The translations under genes and the position numbers were made by a program. Positions 33,583 through 41,016 of a DNA stretch of 42,177 nucleotides are shown here, in pieces. The notes under the pieces are model-generated. The model searched no databases. It was not told where the DNA came from and saw only the letters and a list, made by a program, of their open reading frames with translations. The stretch lies in contig JADCGQ010000029.1 of the NCBI GenBank assembly GCA_020248945.1, positions 1 to 42,177 of the forward strand, written 5' to 3'. Position 1 is the first letter of the stretch; the number at the start of each line of letters is the position of its first letter. The DNA comes from Rubrivivax sp. Lineage in GTDB: Bacteria > Pseudomonadota > Gammaproteobacteria > Burkholderiales > Burkholderiaceae_C.

Positions 33583-33744
33583 ATGGCCATGAGCGACGAC
33601 CCCCGCTGCTGCGGCAGCGGCACCTGCATCATCGATCCCGAGGGCCGCTGCTGGTGCGGGCAACAATGGGACGGCGAGAAGATGGCCACCCCGCCGCTGG
33701 CGCCGCCCGCCGATGCGCCTTCCGACCGCCCCGAAAGCGACTAA
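33583..33744 (+). CDS. 53-residue Cys-rich protein with CWC motif
   Basis: A short protein not part of any longer frame in the same direction with family sense. It starts MAMSDDPRCCGSGTC and continues IIDPEGRCWCGQQWDG, then a Pro/Ala-rich tail. The five cysteines (CC-x4-C-x7-CxC) could bind a metal. The CWC triplet recalls the Cys_rich_CWC family, although the spacing at the N-terminal side differs. A second in-frame ATG at 33589 is an alternative start. It is 26 nt after the flavoprotein gene and 3 nt before the BLUF gene, so translation is probably linked to both. The tight packing and conserved-looking cysteines argue for a real gene. Confidence 0.75.
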   Translation: MAMSDDPRCCGSGTCIIDPEGRCWCGQQWDGEKMATPPLAPPADAPSDRPESD

Positions 33745-33747
33745 GCC

Positions 33748-34185
33748 ATGTGGGTTCGAGTTCTCTACGTCAGCCGCTCGGTCGGGCCGCAGACGGGCAC
33801 CGTCACCGCCAACATCCTGGCCGACTGCGAGGCGCACAACGCCGCGCACGGCATCACCGGCGTGCTCTGCCAAGGCCAGGGGCTGTACCTGCAGGTGCTG
33901 GAAGGCGAGCGCGCCGAGGTCAACCGCCTCTACAACCGCATCCTGAAGGACCCGCGGCACCACGACGTGCAGATGCTGTCCTTCGAGGAGATCGACCGCC
34001 GCCGCTACCCCGGCTGGTCGATGGCCCACGTGGTGCTGCCCGACGACGACGCCATGGTGCGCATGCAGCACCCTGAGTTCGATCCGTATGCAGCCACGGG
34101 CAGCTTCATCCTGAAGCTGATCGACGAGCTCGTCGTCGGCGGGCACCGCATCGGGGGCTCGAAAGCGCCGGGCTCGAGAGGCTGA
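33748..34185 (+). CDS. BLUF-domain blue-light photoreceptor
   Basis: A 145-residue stand-alone BLUF protein that should bind FAD and sense blue light. The photocycle residues are in place: Tyr7 (VLYVSRS), Asn31 and Gln49 (LYLQVLEG), with Trp90 and Met92 in YPGWSMAHV. The ITGVL segment next to Asn31 is standard. After the domain (about residue 95) there is a 50-residue tail with two short helices and no effector domain, like PixD/BlrB-type sensors, so it must act through a partner. It lies 3 nt after the Cys-rich gene and converges on a histidine-kinase gene. Confidence 0.93.
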   Translation: MWVRVLYVSRSVGPQTGTVTANILADCEAHNAAHGITGVLCQGQGLYLQVLEGERAEVNRLYNRILKDPRHHDVQMLSFEEIDRRRYPGWSMAHVVLPDDDAMVRMQHPEFDPYAATGSFILKLIDELVVGGHRIGGSKAPGSRG

Positions 34186-34189
34186 CGCT

Positions 34190-34210
34190 CCCGCGGCCCC
34201 TGCCCGCGGG
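34190..34210. terminator. GC hairpin between convergent BLUF and kinase genes
   Basis: CCCGCGG (34190-34196) and CCGCGGG (34204-34210) form a perfect 7-bp stem with a 7-nt loop, 4 nt past the BLUF stop and 5 nt from the kinase stop at 34216. It can fold on both transcripts and so may end both. There is no T run. Confidence 0.5.
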
Positions 34211-34215
34211 CAGCC

Positions 34216-36042
34216 TCATGCCGGCAGGCGCAGGCTGACGCGGGCGCCTCGCGGACCGAATTGCACGTCGAGCGTGCCGCTCAGCCGCTCGGCACGCAGG
34301 GCCATGTTCGAGCGACCCCGGCCACCGGCCGGTGGCGCGGCGCCCGGTGGCGGCCCCGGGCCGTCGTCCCGCACGTCCAGCGCCAGCACGCCACCCTCGT
34401 GGCGCAGCGACACCGTCACGCTGCTCGCGCGGGCGTGCTTGAGCACGTTGGTCAGCGCCTCCTGCGCGATGTGCAGGATCTGCAGCGCATCGTGCGGGGC
34501 GATGGCCAGCACGTCGTCGGGCAGCTCCATCTGCCAAACCGGGCGCAGGCCGCACTCGCGCAGCCGGGCGTCCCAGCGGAAGCGGAAGTTGCCGAAGGCG
34601 GTGCGGAAGTCCTGCTCTTCGGAGGCCAGCGCCTCGATGGCGATGCGCATCTGGTCGATGGCGCTGCGCAGGGTGTCGGACATCGCGGTGGCGTCGAGCG
34701 CCCCGCGTTCGGCCCGCGACAGCGAGGTGAACAGCTGCGAGCCGAGGCCGTCGTGCAGGTCGCGCATGATGCGCTGGCGCTCGTCGGTGGCGGCCTGCTC
34801 GCGCTGCAGCACGGCGATGCGCTCGTAGCTGGCGGCGATCTCGCGCTCGCGCTGCTGCACGCGCGCCTCGAGCGTGCGGTTGGCCGCCTCCACGGCGCTG
34901 AGCGTGCGCGCAAAGCGCATCGCCAAGAGCGTGCCCATCACCAGCAGCAGCAGGTTGGCGGCATGGTGCAGCAGGAACAGGCGGTGGTCGGTCCAGCCGG
35001 GCAGCCAGCGGGCCAGCAGTGGCGAGCTCGAGGCCACGAGTTGATCGTGCACGCCGGCCGCAAAGGCCACGGCCAGCGCCGCCGCGATGGCAATGGTGCC
35101 CGGCGTGCGCCGGCGCCAGGCCGCCAGCAGCGCCAGGGCCGCCAGGCCGAGCCCGATCGGAATGAGCCCGGGCACCCACCAGCGCGCGGCAAACGCCGGG
35201 CCGCCCAGCAGGTAGGCCAGCGGCCCGAGCGCCCAGTAGCCGAGCAGCGCCTGCACCACCCGCGGCCGCGACCAGCCCGCCAGCGCCAGCGTGAAGATCG
35301 CCATCACGACGATGAAGCCGCCGGTGCTGACGAAGTACAGCAGCCGCCAGACCTGCCAGGCCGCCGGTGGCAACGCGTCGAAGACGAAGGTGGTGGTGCG
35401 CAAGGCCCACAGGATGGCGGCCAAGCCGAACAGGCCGTACAGCACCTCGCGGCGGCGGCGCACCCAGATCAGCAGCACGAGCACGCCCACCGTGAGGCCG
35501 CCGATCACCGTGACCACCGGCATCGTGCGCACGGCGAAGAGGCGGCGGTCGAACAGCGGCTGCAGGTCGATCTGCGGCCCGAGCGTCGGCTGCGACATCA
35601 TGGCGCTGCGGCTGTTGTGCGCGGCCGCCACGCGCAACAGCAGCTCGTTGCCCTGGGCCCGCAGCGCGCCCTGCGGCAGCGACAGCAGCACCGGCCGCTC
35701 CCAGCTGATGTAGAGCTCGGCCGAGGTCTCGGTGACCTGTGCCACCGGCACGCCATTGACGATGATGCGCCCGCCACCGTACAGAAACGGCAGGTACAGC
35801 ATCCAGGCCGGATCGGCCAGGTCGGCGTCGAAACGCACGCGGTACCAGGCGGCCGGCGCGCGCTCGACGTGGGTCAGCGTCACCGGGCGCCAGCGGGGGT
35901 CGTCGGCGGCGGGGGGCTCGGTCTGGCTCGAGACGATGATCTCGGCCTGCTGCGGCGACACGACGGTGGCCACGGCAGGGCCCGCGAGCAGCGCTGCCAC
36001 CAGCAGCAGGGCCCGGGCGATCGCACGAGCCAGAGCCTTCAC
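34216..36042 (-). CDS. 7TMR-DISM-like sensor histidine kinase, HisKA_3 type
   Basis: A 608-residue membrane kinase starting at a GTG (36042). A signal sequence (about 1-25) is followed by a periplasmic all-beta sensor (about 30-165) with the YRVRFDADLADPAWMLYLPF and GGGRIIVNGVPVAQVT blocks of the 7TMR-DISM extracellular type. Seven membrane helices span about 172-376. A coiled-coil linker leads to the HisKA_3 box DERQRIMRDLHDGLGSQL with His430. The NarL-type ATPase domain has the N-box QEALTNVLKHA and DVRDDGPGPPPG, where a proline-rich insertion enlarges the G loop. The response-regulator gene stops 1 nt upstream of its start, so the pair is co-translated. Confidence 0.9.
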   Translation of the reverse strand: MKALARAIARALLLVAALLAGPAVATVVSPQQAEIIVSSQTEPPAADDPRWRPVTLTHVERAPAAWYRVRFDADLADPAWMLYLPFLYGGGRIIVNGVPVAQVTETSAELYISWERPVLLSLPQGALRAQGNELLLRVAAAHNSRSAMMSQPTLGPQIDLQPLFDRRLFAVRTMPVVTVIGGLTVGVLVLLIWVRRRREVLYGLFGLAAILWALRTTTFVFDALPPAAWQVWRLLYFVSTGGFIVVMAIFTLALAGWSRPRVVQALLGYWALGPLAYLLGGPAFAARWWVPGLIPIGLGLAALALLAAWRRRTPGTIAIAAALAVAFAAGVHDQLVASSSPLLARWLPGWTDHRLFLLHHAANLLLLVMGTLLAMRFARTLSAVEAANRTLEARVQQREREIAASYERIAVLQREQAATDERQRIMRDLHDGLGSQLFTSLSRAERGALDATAMSDTLRSAIDQMRIAIEALASEEQDFRTAFGNFRFRWDARLRECGLRPVWQMELPDDVLAIAPHDALQILHIAQEALTNVLKHARASSVTVSLRHEGGVLALDVRDDGPGPPPGAAPPAGGRGRSNMALRAERLSGTLDVQFGPRGARVSLRLPA

Positions 36043-36043
36043 G

Positions 36044-36721
36044 CTAGAGCAAGCCCATCTGGCTGGCTTCGTACACGGCCTCGCCCCGCGAGTGCACGGC
36101 CAGCTTGCGGTAGATCTTCTTCACGTGCGTGACCACCGTGTGCGGCGAGATGCCCAGCAGCTCGCCCACGGCCTCGAAGCCGAAGCCCTTGGCCACCAGG
36201 CGCAGGATCTCGGTCTCGCGCTCGGACAGCGGCGAGGGCTCGGGTGGCGCCGGCGCGGCCATCGGGCTCGGTGGCGGCGTCGCTGGCGCGCCTTGGGGCG
36301 CCAGGCGGAAGGCCGCCAGCACGCGCCGCGCGATGCTCGGGCTGATGGGCGAGCCGCCAGCCCGCAGCTCGTGGATGGCCGCGGCCACCTTGGTGGCTTG
36401 CGCGTCCTTCAGCAGGTAGCCGGTGGCGCCGGCTGCGATGCTGCCCAGCACATGGGCGTCGTCGGCGAACATCGTCACCACCAGCACGTCGCACTGCGGC
36501 ACGTGGCGCGCGGCGTGGCGGATGAGCTCGATGCCGCTGATGTCGGGCAGGCCCAGGTCGACCAGCATCACGTCGGGCGGCTGCGCGTCCAGCAGCGCCA
36601 GGCCGGCGCGGCCGGTGGTGACGCCGGCGATCAGGCTCAGCCCGGGGTCGGCCAGCACGGCCTCGGTGAAGCGCTGCAGGAATTCCGGCTCGTCCTCGAC
36701 GATCAACACACGGGTGGTCAT
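36044..36721 (-). CDS. NarL/LuxR-family response regulator
   Basis: A 225-residue response regulator. I chose the ATG at 36721 (MTTRVLIVEDEPEFLQRF); the frame extends 37 codons further upstream without receiver-like sequence. The receiver has Glu9/Asp10/Glu11, phospho-acceptor Asp55 (VMLVDLGLPDISGIELI) and Lys104 (GYLLKDAQATK). A Pro/Ala-rich linker of about 25 residues (about 137-162) precedes the LuxR helix-turn-helix: LSERETEILRLVAKGFGFEA and ISPHTVVTHVKKIYRKL. The partner kinase follows directly. A 16-bp palindrome upstream is a likely autoregulatory site. Confidence 0.94.
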   Translation of the reverse strand: MTTRVLIVEDEPEFLQRFTEAVLADPGLSLIAGVTTGRAGLALLDAQPPDVMLVDLGLPDISGIELIRHAARHVPQCDVLVVTMFADDAHVLGSIAAGATGYLLKDAQATKVAAAIHELRAGGSPISPSIARRVLAAFRLAPQGAPATPPPSPMAAPAPPEPSPLSERETEILRLVAKGFGFEAVGELLGISPHTVVTHVKKIYRKLAVHSRGEAVYEASQMGLL

Positions 36722-36794
36722 GGTGCCGGGCGCGCTTTCAGCAGGCGTGGGGGAGGGAAGCGACGGATTCTGCATCGCCGGGCCCGGCGCGGGA

Positions 36795-36842
36795 TACCGC
36801 GATCGCGGTAGGGGCTGCAGGCCCGCCGCCATGTGCGCGGTA
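36795..36842. promoter_or_regulatory. Perfect palindrome TACCGCGATCGCGGTA plus a repeated half-site
   Basis: TACCGCGATCGCGGTA (36795-36810) is a perfect 16-bp palindrome 73 nt upstream of the response-regulator start and 99 nt upstream of the divergent small gene at 36910. The half-site CGCGGTA recurs at 36836-36842, 32 bp after the first copy at 36804-36810, about three helical turns. This is a strong candidate binding site for the LuxR-type regulator, controlling itself and possibly the divergent gene. Confidence 0.55.
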
Positions 36843-36909
36843 TCGCCAGCTGGGCAGGGCTTGCCTATGGTTCAGCCCATCGATTCACCCACCCCACGGA
36901 GCCTGCACC

Positions 36910-37107
36910 ATGCAACACCTCAAGCCCACCCAAACCCTGCTGTCCTTCATCGGCGCCGCCCTCGTGACCACGCTGCTGGTCACCCCGCTGCTCGACCACG
37001 GCGCCGACGGCGCGCAACAGCTGCTCGTGGCCCAGGCCGCGCGGGGCACGGCACCGGCAGCGCCCAAGGCCGCCATGCTGCTGGCCGACAGCCGCAGCGC
37101 CCACTGA
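36910..37107 (+). CDS. Small exported or membrane-anchored peptide
   Basis: A 65-residue product: a short polar start (MQHLKPTQT), one hydrophobic helix (LLSFIGAALVTTLLVTPLLD, about residues 10-29) and an Ala-rich tail. It has no recognisable family. The helix could be a membrane anchor or an uncleaved signal. It is divergent from the response-regulator gene and may be controlled through the palindrome at 36795-36810. It could also be a chance frame; the hydrophobic helix, the position after a promoter-like gap and the clean stop are the evidence for it. Confidence 0.5.
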   Translation: MQHLKPTQTLLSFIGAALVTTLLVTPLLDHGADGAQQLLVAQAARGTAPAAPKAAMLLADSRSAH

Positions 37108-37166
37108 AGCTCTGCGCCAGGCCGCTGGCGCGCGATACTGCGCGCGCTCAAGAAACCGGAGCCCAC

Positions 37167-37781
37167 ATGGACAAGCAGACCTTCCTCGACCGCGCTCGCC
37201 AGGCCTGCGAACAGCCTGCGTTCTATTGGCTCGGCAGCGGCGGCTGGGCGCAGGGCCAGACGCCGGGCGCGGGGCCGGCCACGCCGCTGGACATCGACGC
37301 CGCACTCGAAGAAAAGCGGCGCACCGACCCCAAGGTGCATGCGCGCTACGTGGCCGAAGAGGCACGCTCGGGCATCGACCGCTCGACGCTGCCGCCGCTG
37401 GCCTGCGACTGCTCGGGCTACGTCTGCTGGTCGCTGGGCATCGCGCGCAACGGCTGGCCCAAGGCCACGGACTGGTTCAACACCGACGGCATGCTGCGCG
37501 ATGCCAACGGCCCGAAGCGCTGGTTCGTGCCGATCGAGGCTGCCGTGGTCGGCGCCCTGTTGGTGCACCCTGCCCCCAGCCGCAACGGCGGCCCCGGGCA
37601 TGTGGGCATCGTCACCGAGGTCGACGCCGCCGGCAAGGCCACGCGCATGCTGCACTGCTCGGCCGTGAACTACCTGCTCACGCCACCCCCCGGCCTGCCA
37701 CGCAACGCCATCGCCGAGACCGACACCACCTACTTCGACGGCGAGAAGACGCAGATCCTGATGTGGAAGGCCTTCGCCTAG
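37167..37781 (+). CDS. Cytosolic NlpC/P60-like cysteine peptidase
   Basis: A 204-residue protein with the NlpC/P60 catalytic layout: ACDCSGYVCWSLGI (Cys82), GPGHVGIVTEV (His145) and a third polar residue in MLHCSAVNY (His163). There is no signal peptide or wall-binding domain, so it would act inside the cell or is not a wall hydrolase. An N-terminal extension of about 70 residues precedes the catalytic core. Cysteines 80 and 87 flank the nucleophile. CGGAGCCC upstream of the ATG at 37167 provides a GGAG ribosome-binding site, and GATACT near 37134 may be its -10. Targets may be cytoplasmic murein peptides or an unrelated amide. Confidence 0.82.
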   Translation: MDKQTFLDRARQACEQPAFYWLGSGGWAQGQTPGAGPATPLDIDAALEEKRRTDPKVHARYVAEEARSGIDRSTLPPLACDCSGYVCWSLGIARNGWPKATDWFNTDGMLRDANGPKRWFVPIEAAVVGALLVHPAPSRNGGPGHVGIVTEVDAAGKATRMLHCSAVNYLLTPPPGLPRNAIAETDTTYFDGEKTQILMWKAFA

Positions 37782-37845
37782 GCATCTGCGGTTCGGCGCC
37801 CGGAGCGGCCTGGATCGGGCCCGCATCCGGTGCGCCGCGCCAACG

Positions 37846-38982
37846 CTAGGGGCGGCGCGTCACCATCGCGGGCACGCTGCGGGCCTGGTGGGTCCAGGCC
37901 ACGCCCGGCACGGTTTCCAGGCTCCAGTCGGTAGGTTTGTCCTCGGCGCAGTAGGCCGCCGCGACCAGCTGGTGGGGCAGATGCGTGCGTTCGAAGTGGT
38001 AGATCACTTCAGCGGAATCGGGTTGAAGGATGCATGCGGTGCTCGTCTTGCGGTGGACGTTGATCTGGTGCGGCAGCATGCGGTCCACAGGCCGGCCGGC
38101 TTCGTCGAAGCTGACCCCCGAAAGCGCCCGATAGAGCCGTTGGCGCTGGGCGCGCAGTGCCGGGTCGGCGACCTCTTCGACCAGCGGAAGCAGTCCGCCG
38201 CGGAGTCCCTGGAGCATGAAGCGCCGGTAGCGATGCTCCGCCCACCACTGGACCAGTTCGGCGTTGTCGAGCCTGGGCGACACCGGGCCCATCACCTGCG
38301 TGTTCCACTCGCCGCGTTCGGCACCCGACCGGTCGATGAGCAGCGCCGCCACGTTCACATACATCCGGTTCTGCAGACCCTTGAACAGCGGCAGCACCCG
38401 GATGTAGAGCGTCGCCTCCTGCGCCGAGGCGCGGGCGCGGTCGATCAGGTGCTGGTTCGGCGGCGGCGGCATGGCGCGCTTGAACCTGCCGGAGACCGGA
38501 TCCTTGAACTGCTCGGTCGACACCGGCGCTGTTTGTGGGAAGGCCTCGGTGCTGAACTGCCAGCGCGGGCCGTGCTCCGGCAGCAGGCCGCGCAGTTGCT
38601 CAACCGTCGTGGCGCGCAGGTCCAGGTCTTGCAGCGAGGCCACCACCGGCCGTGCGGCCTCGAGCGCCGACGCCAGTGCCGCCCTCTCGGCCGCGGCGAT
38701 CAGCGCGTTCACCACCACGTTGACGCCCAGCGCCGCACCCGGGCTGACCCCGGGCGATTGCACGTAGGGCATCCAGCCACTGACGCTGCCGCCCGGTTGC
38801 AGCTGATCGCCGTAGCCGATGGCCGATCCTTGCTGGTACACGAAGTTGTTTGGAGGCACCTCCACCAGCACCTCGATGTGGCGCAGCACCGGCGCACCCG
38901 AGGCGGCAGCCCCAGGTGCGATGCAGGCCACCGCCAGCCAGGCCAGGCCGGCGCGCAACAGGGCAGAACGCGGCGGCCTCAT
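37846..38982 (-). CDS. Exported hypothetical protein coupled to sterol-desaturase-like gene
   Basis: Not recognised. The ATG at 38982 gives 378 residues with a signal peptide (about 1-27: LAWLAVACIAPGAAA, cleavage near AAA-S). The mature protein starts with a hydrophobic-strand segment HIEVLVEVPPNNFVYQQGSA, has a Gly/Val-rich segment resembling a glycine-zipper helix (SPGAALGVNVVVNALIAAA, about 76-94), and then a mixed alpha/beta body (YIRVLPLFKGLQNRMYVNVA). Two cysteines near the C terminus could form a disulfide. Its start overlaps the stop of the desaturase gene by 4 nt, so it is produced together with that enzyme. A periplasmic or outer-membrane partner role is inference. The long in-frame extension upstream is antisense shadow. 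Confidence 0.7.
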   Translation of the reverse strand: MRPPRSALLRAGLAWLAVACIAPGAAASGAPVLRHIEVLVEVPPNNFVYQQGSAIGYGDQLQPGGSVSGWMPYVQSPGVSPGAALGVNVVVNALIAAAERAALASALEAARPVVASLQDLDLRATTVEQLRGLLPEHGPRWQFSTEAFPQTAPVSTEQFKDPVSGRFKRAMPPPPNQHLIDRARASAQEATLYIRVLPLFKGLQNRMYVNVAALLIDRSGAERGEWNTQVMGPVSPRLDNAELVQWWAEHRYRRFMLQGLRGGLLPLVEEVADPALRAQRQRLYRALSGVSFDEAGRPVDRMLPHQINVHRKTSTACILQPDSAEVIYHFERTHLPHQLVAAAYCAEDKPTDWSLETVPGVAWTHQARSVPAMVTRRP

Positions 38983-40103
38983 CCGCGCCACACGAACGGA
39001 AACTTCATCTGCGCCCAGAACCCATCGGGCACGTAGTCGCCCTGCACGCCGTAGCGCGCCGGCCATTCGCGCGGGCTCTGCACCGCGGTGCCGAAGAGGT
39101 GGTCGATGAAGGCGAAGTGCGCGGCGTAGTTCTTGTCGATGGCCTCCGTGTCCTGGCTGTGGTGCCAGTGGTGGAAGTTGGGCGTCACGATCACGTAGCG
39201 CAGCGGCCCCAGGCGCACGCTCACGTTGGCGTGGTTGAACACCGCCTGGAAGCCGACGACGATGATGTAGGCGTCGATCACTTCCTTCGAGAACCCGAGC
39301 ACGAAGATCGGTGCCAGCACCAGCGTGCGCGTGAGCACGATCTCCAGCACGTGCTGGCGCGAGCCGGCGATCCAGTCCATGTGCTTGGCGCTGTGGTGCA
39401 CCGCGTGCAGCCGCCACAGCACCGGCACCTCGTGGTACGCCCGGTGCGTGGCGTACTGCACCAGGTCGGCCACGAGGATGATCAGGAAGAGCGCCACCCA
39501 GAAGTTCAGCCCACGCACCCAGTCCTGCACCGCACCGTGCACCGCCCAGCCGAACAGCCGGTGCACGAGCAGGTTCACCGCCAGCAGCATGAAGCCGATC
39601 AGCAGGTGGTTGACGATGAAGTGCTGGAAGTCGGTCTGCCAGGCCGGGCGGAACACCGGCTGCTCCTTGCGCAGCGGGAACAGCTTCTCGATGAAGATGA
39701 AGATCAGCGTGCTGCCCAGCAGGTCGAGGATGAACCAGTCCAGGCCGATGTAGGGCGTGCCGTCGGGGAAGTCGTTCACCGGCACCTTGTGGCCGCCCAG
39801 CGCCACGCTCAAGGCCACCAGCACGAAGGCCGCGGTGGACAGCCAGCGCCGGCGCCCGGTGACGATGTTGAACAGCGCCACCGCCCCGGCCACCACCAGC
39901 GCCGCGTAGAGCACCTTGCGCAGCACGTCGACGTCGTAGCTCTTGCGCAGCTGCGGCGTCGTCAGGTATTCCGGGAAGTGGAAGGCCAGCACGGCCAGGA
40001 AACACAGGATGGCCAGTGACAGCGCCACGACGCCGGAGATGAGCCCCTTGCCGGGGCGCAACTCGCCGTGCGAGCTGCTGAGTTGGTTGAGCTTGTCGAG
40101 CAT
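38979..40103 (-). CDS. Sterol desaturase / fatty-acid hydroxylase superfamily membrane enzyme
   Basis: A 374-residue di-iron oxygenase of the inner membrane. The histidine boxes are HRAYH, HAVHHS and HHWHH, with HANVSV between, as in sterol desaturase/FA hydroxylase members. Helices occupy the first 110 residues (three to four) and flank the catalytic region. The reaction may be hydroxylation or desaturation of a lipid or hopanoid; the substrate cannot be deduced. The ATG at 40103 is followed on the other strand by the trhO promoter only 40 bp away. The stop overlaps the start of an exported-protein gene. Confidence 0.92.
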   Translation of the reverse strand: MLDKLNQLSSSHGELRPGKGLISGVVALSLAILCFLAVLAFHFPEYLTTPQLRKSYDVDVLRKVLYAALVVAGAVALFNIVTGRRRWLSTAAFVLVALSVALGGHKVPVNDFPDGTPYIGLDWFILDLLGSTLIFIFIEKLFPLRKEQPVFRPAWQTDFQHFIVNHLLIGFMLLAVNLLVHRLFGWAVHGAVQDWVRGLNFWVALFLIILVADLVQYATHRAYHEVPVLWRLHAVHHSAKHMDWIAGSRQHVLEIVLTRTLVLAPIFVLGFSKEVIDAYIIVVGFQAVFNHANVSVRLGPLRYVIVTPNFHHWHHSQDTEAIDKNYAAHFAFIDHLFGTAVQSPREWPARYGVQGDYVPDGFWAQMKFPFVWRG

Positions 40104-40130
40104 GCAAACAGTCTATCGAAGGCGCGTTTC

Positions 40131-40136
40131 TACAAT
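40131..40136 (+). promoter_or_regulatory. TACAAT -10 hexamer directly upstream of trhO, implying leaderless transcript
   Basis: TACAAT ends 7 nt before the trhO ATG at 40144, so transcription would begin at or next to the start codon. No ribosome-binding site is present in the few bases available. The -35 position (about 40108-40113) is weak. Confidence 0.45.
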
Positions 40137-40143
40137 CCGCACG

Positions 40144-40872
40144 ATGCCTGACTTTGCCGTTGCCGCCGCCTACCGCTTCGTCGACCTGCCCGATGCGGCC
40201 GAGCTGCGCGAGCAGTGGTTTCAGAGCGCCCAGGCCGCAGCGCTGAAGGGCACGCTGCTGGTGGCCACCGAGGGCCTGAACTTCACGCTGGCTGGCGAGC
40301 CCGCGGCGCTGGAGGCCTGGCTCGCCGCGCTGCAGGCCGATGCGCGCCTGGCGGGCCTGGACATCAAGCGCCACCGCCATGACAGCCTGCCCTTCCGCCA
40401 CCTGCGCGTGAAGCTCAAGAACGAGATCATCCGCATGAACCAGCCCGTGGTGCGCCCGCAGGCGGCGCGCGCCCCGGCGGTGGACGCCGCCACGCTGCAG
40501 CGCTGGCTCGACCAGGGCGGGCGCGATGACGCCGGCCGCGACGTGGTGCTGCTCGACACGCGCAACGGCTTCGAGGTCGACGCCGGCGCGTTCGAAGGGG
40601 CGCTCGACTGGCGGCTCGCCAAGTTCAGCGACTTCCCCGCCGCGCTCGAGCAGCACCGCGAGGCGCTGCAGGGCAAGACGGTGGTGAGCTACTGCACCGG
40701 CGGCATCCGCTGCGAGAAGGCCGCGCTGTGGATGCAGCAGGCCGGCATCGAGCACGTGCTGCAACTCGACGGCGGCATCCTGCGCTACTTCGAGGCCACC
40801 ACCGGGGCGCCGCACTGGCAGGGGCGCTGCTTCGTGTTCGACGAGCGCGAGGGGCTCGAACGCCCGACTTGA
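40144..40872 (+). CDS. trhO: tRNA uridine(34) hydroxylase (rhodanese-like TrhO)
   Basis: Oxygen-dependent hydroxylation of U34 in tRNAs, the first step to cmo5U/mo5U. The 242-residue protein has an N-terminal alpha/beta domain (GTLLVATEGLNFTLAG, LPFRHLRVKLKNEIIRM) and a rhodanese domain with the active-site loop SYCTGGIRCEKAALWM (Cys184 and Cys190). It is the shorter family form; E. coli TrhO has about 100 extra C-terminal residues. The C terminus ends soon after GGILRYFEATTGAPHWQGRCFVFDERE, as in other short versions. It diverges from the sterol-desaturase gene by only 40 bp. Confidence 0.9.
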   Translation: MPDFAVAAAYRFVDLPDAAELREQWFQSAQAAALKGTLLVATEGLNFTLAGEPAALEAWLAALQADARLAGLDIKRHRHDSLPFRHLRVKLKNEIIRMNQPVVRPQAARAPAVDAATLQRWLDQGGRDDAGRDVVLLDTRNGFEVDAGAFEGALDWRLAKFSDFPAALEQHREALQGKTVVSYCTGGIRCEKAALWMQQAGIEHVLQLDGGILRYFEATTGAPHWQGRCFVFDEREGLERPT

Positions 40873-40953
40873 AGGCACACCTCGCCCGCGCCCGAGGGCA
40901 AACCCGGTCTCCACGCCAGCCGGAAGGCCTCACCGGCCGGTGAAAATGCAGCA

Positions 40954-41016
40954 ATGAGCACCGCCCCCCATCGCGCACCCCGGCCCCGGCCCGTGCGCTG
41001 CGGAGCAGGCTCATGA
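40954..41016 (+). CDS. Possible 20-residue leader ORF overlapping the yejB-like start
   Basis: An ATG at 40954 opens a 20-codon frame rich in Pro and Arg (six Arg, five Pro) that stops at 41014-41016, overlapping the permease ATG in an ATGA. GAAAAT at 40942-40947 just upstream could be a -10, which would make this ATG leaderless. It may be a translational coupler for the permease or a chance frame. Confidence 0.3.
   Translation: MSTAPHRAPRPRPVRCGAGS

Noticed and set aside
38983..40914. N-terminal extension (about 640 codons) of the exported-protein frame
   Set aside because: It runs opposite trhO and out of frame over the desaturase gene; a signal peptide begins at 38982, so the protein starts there.
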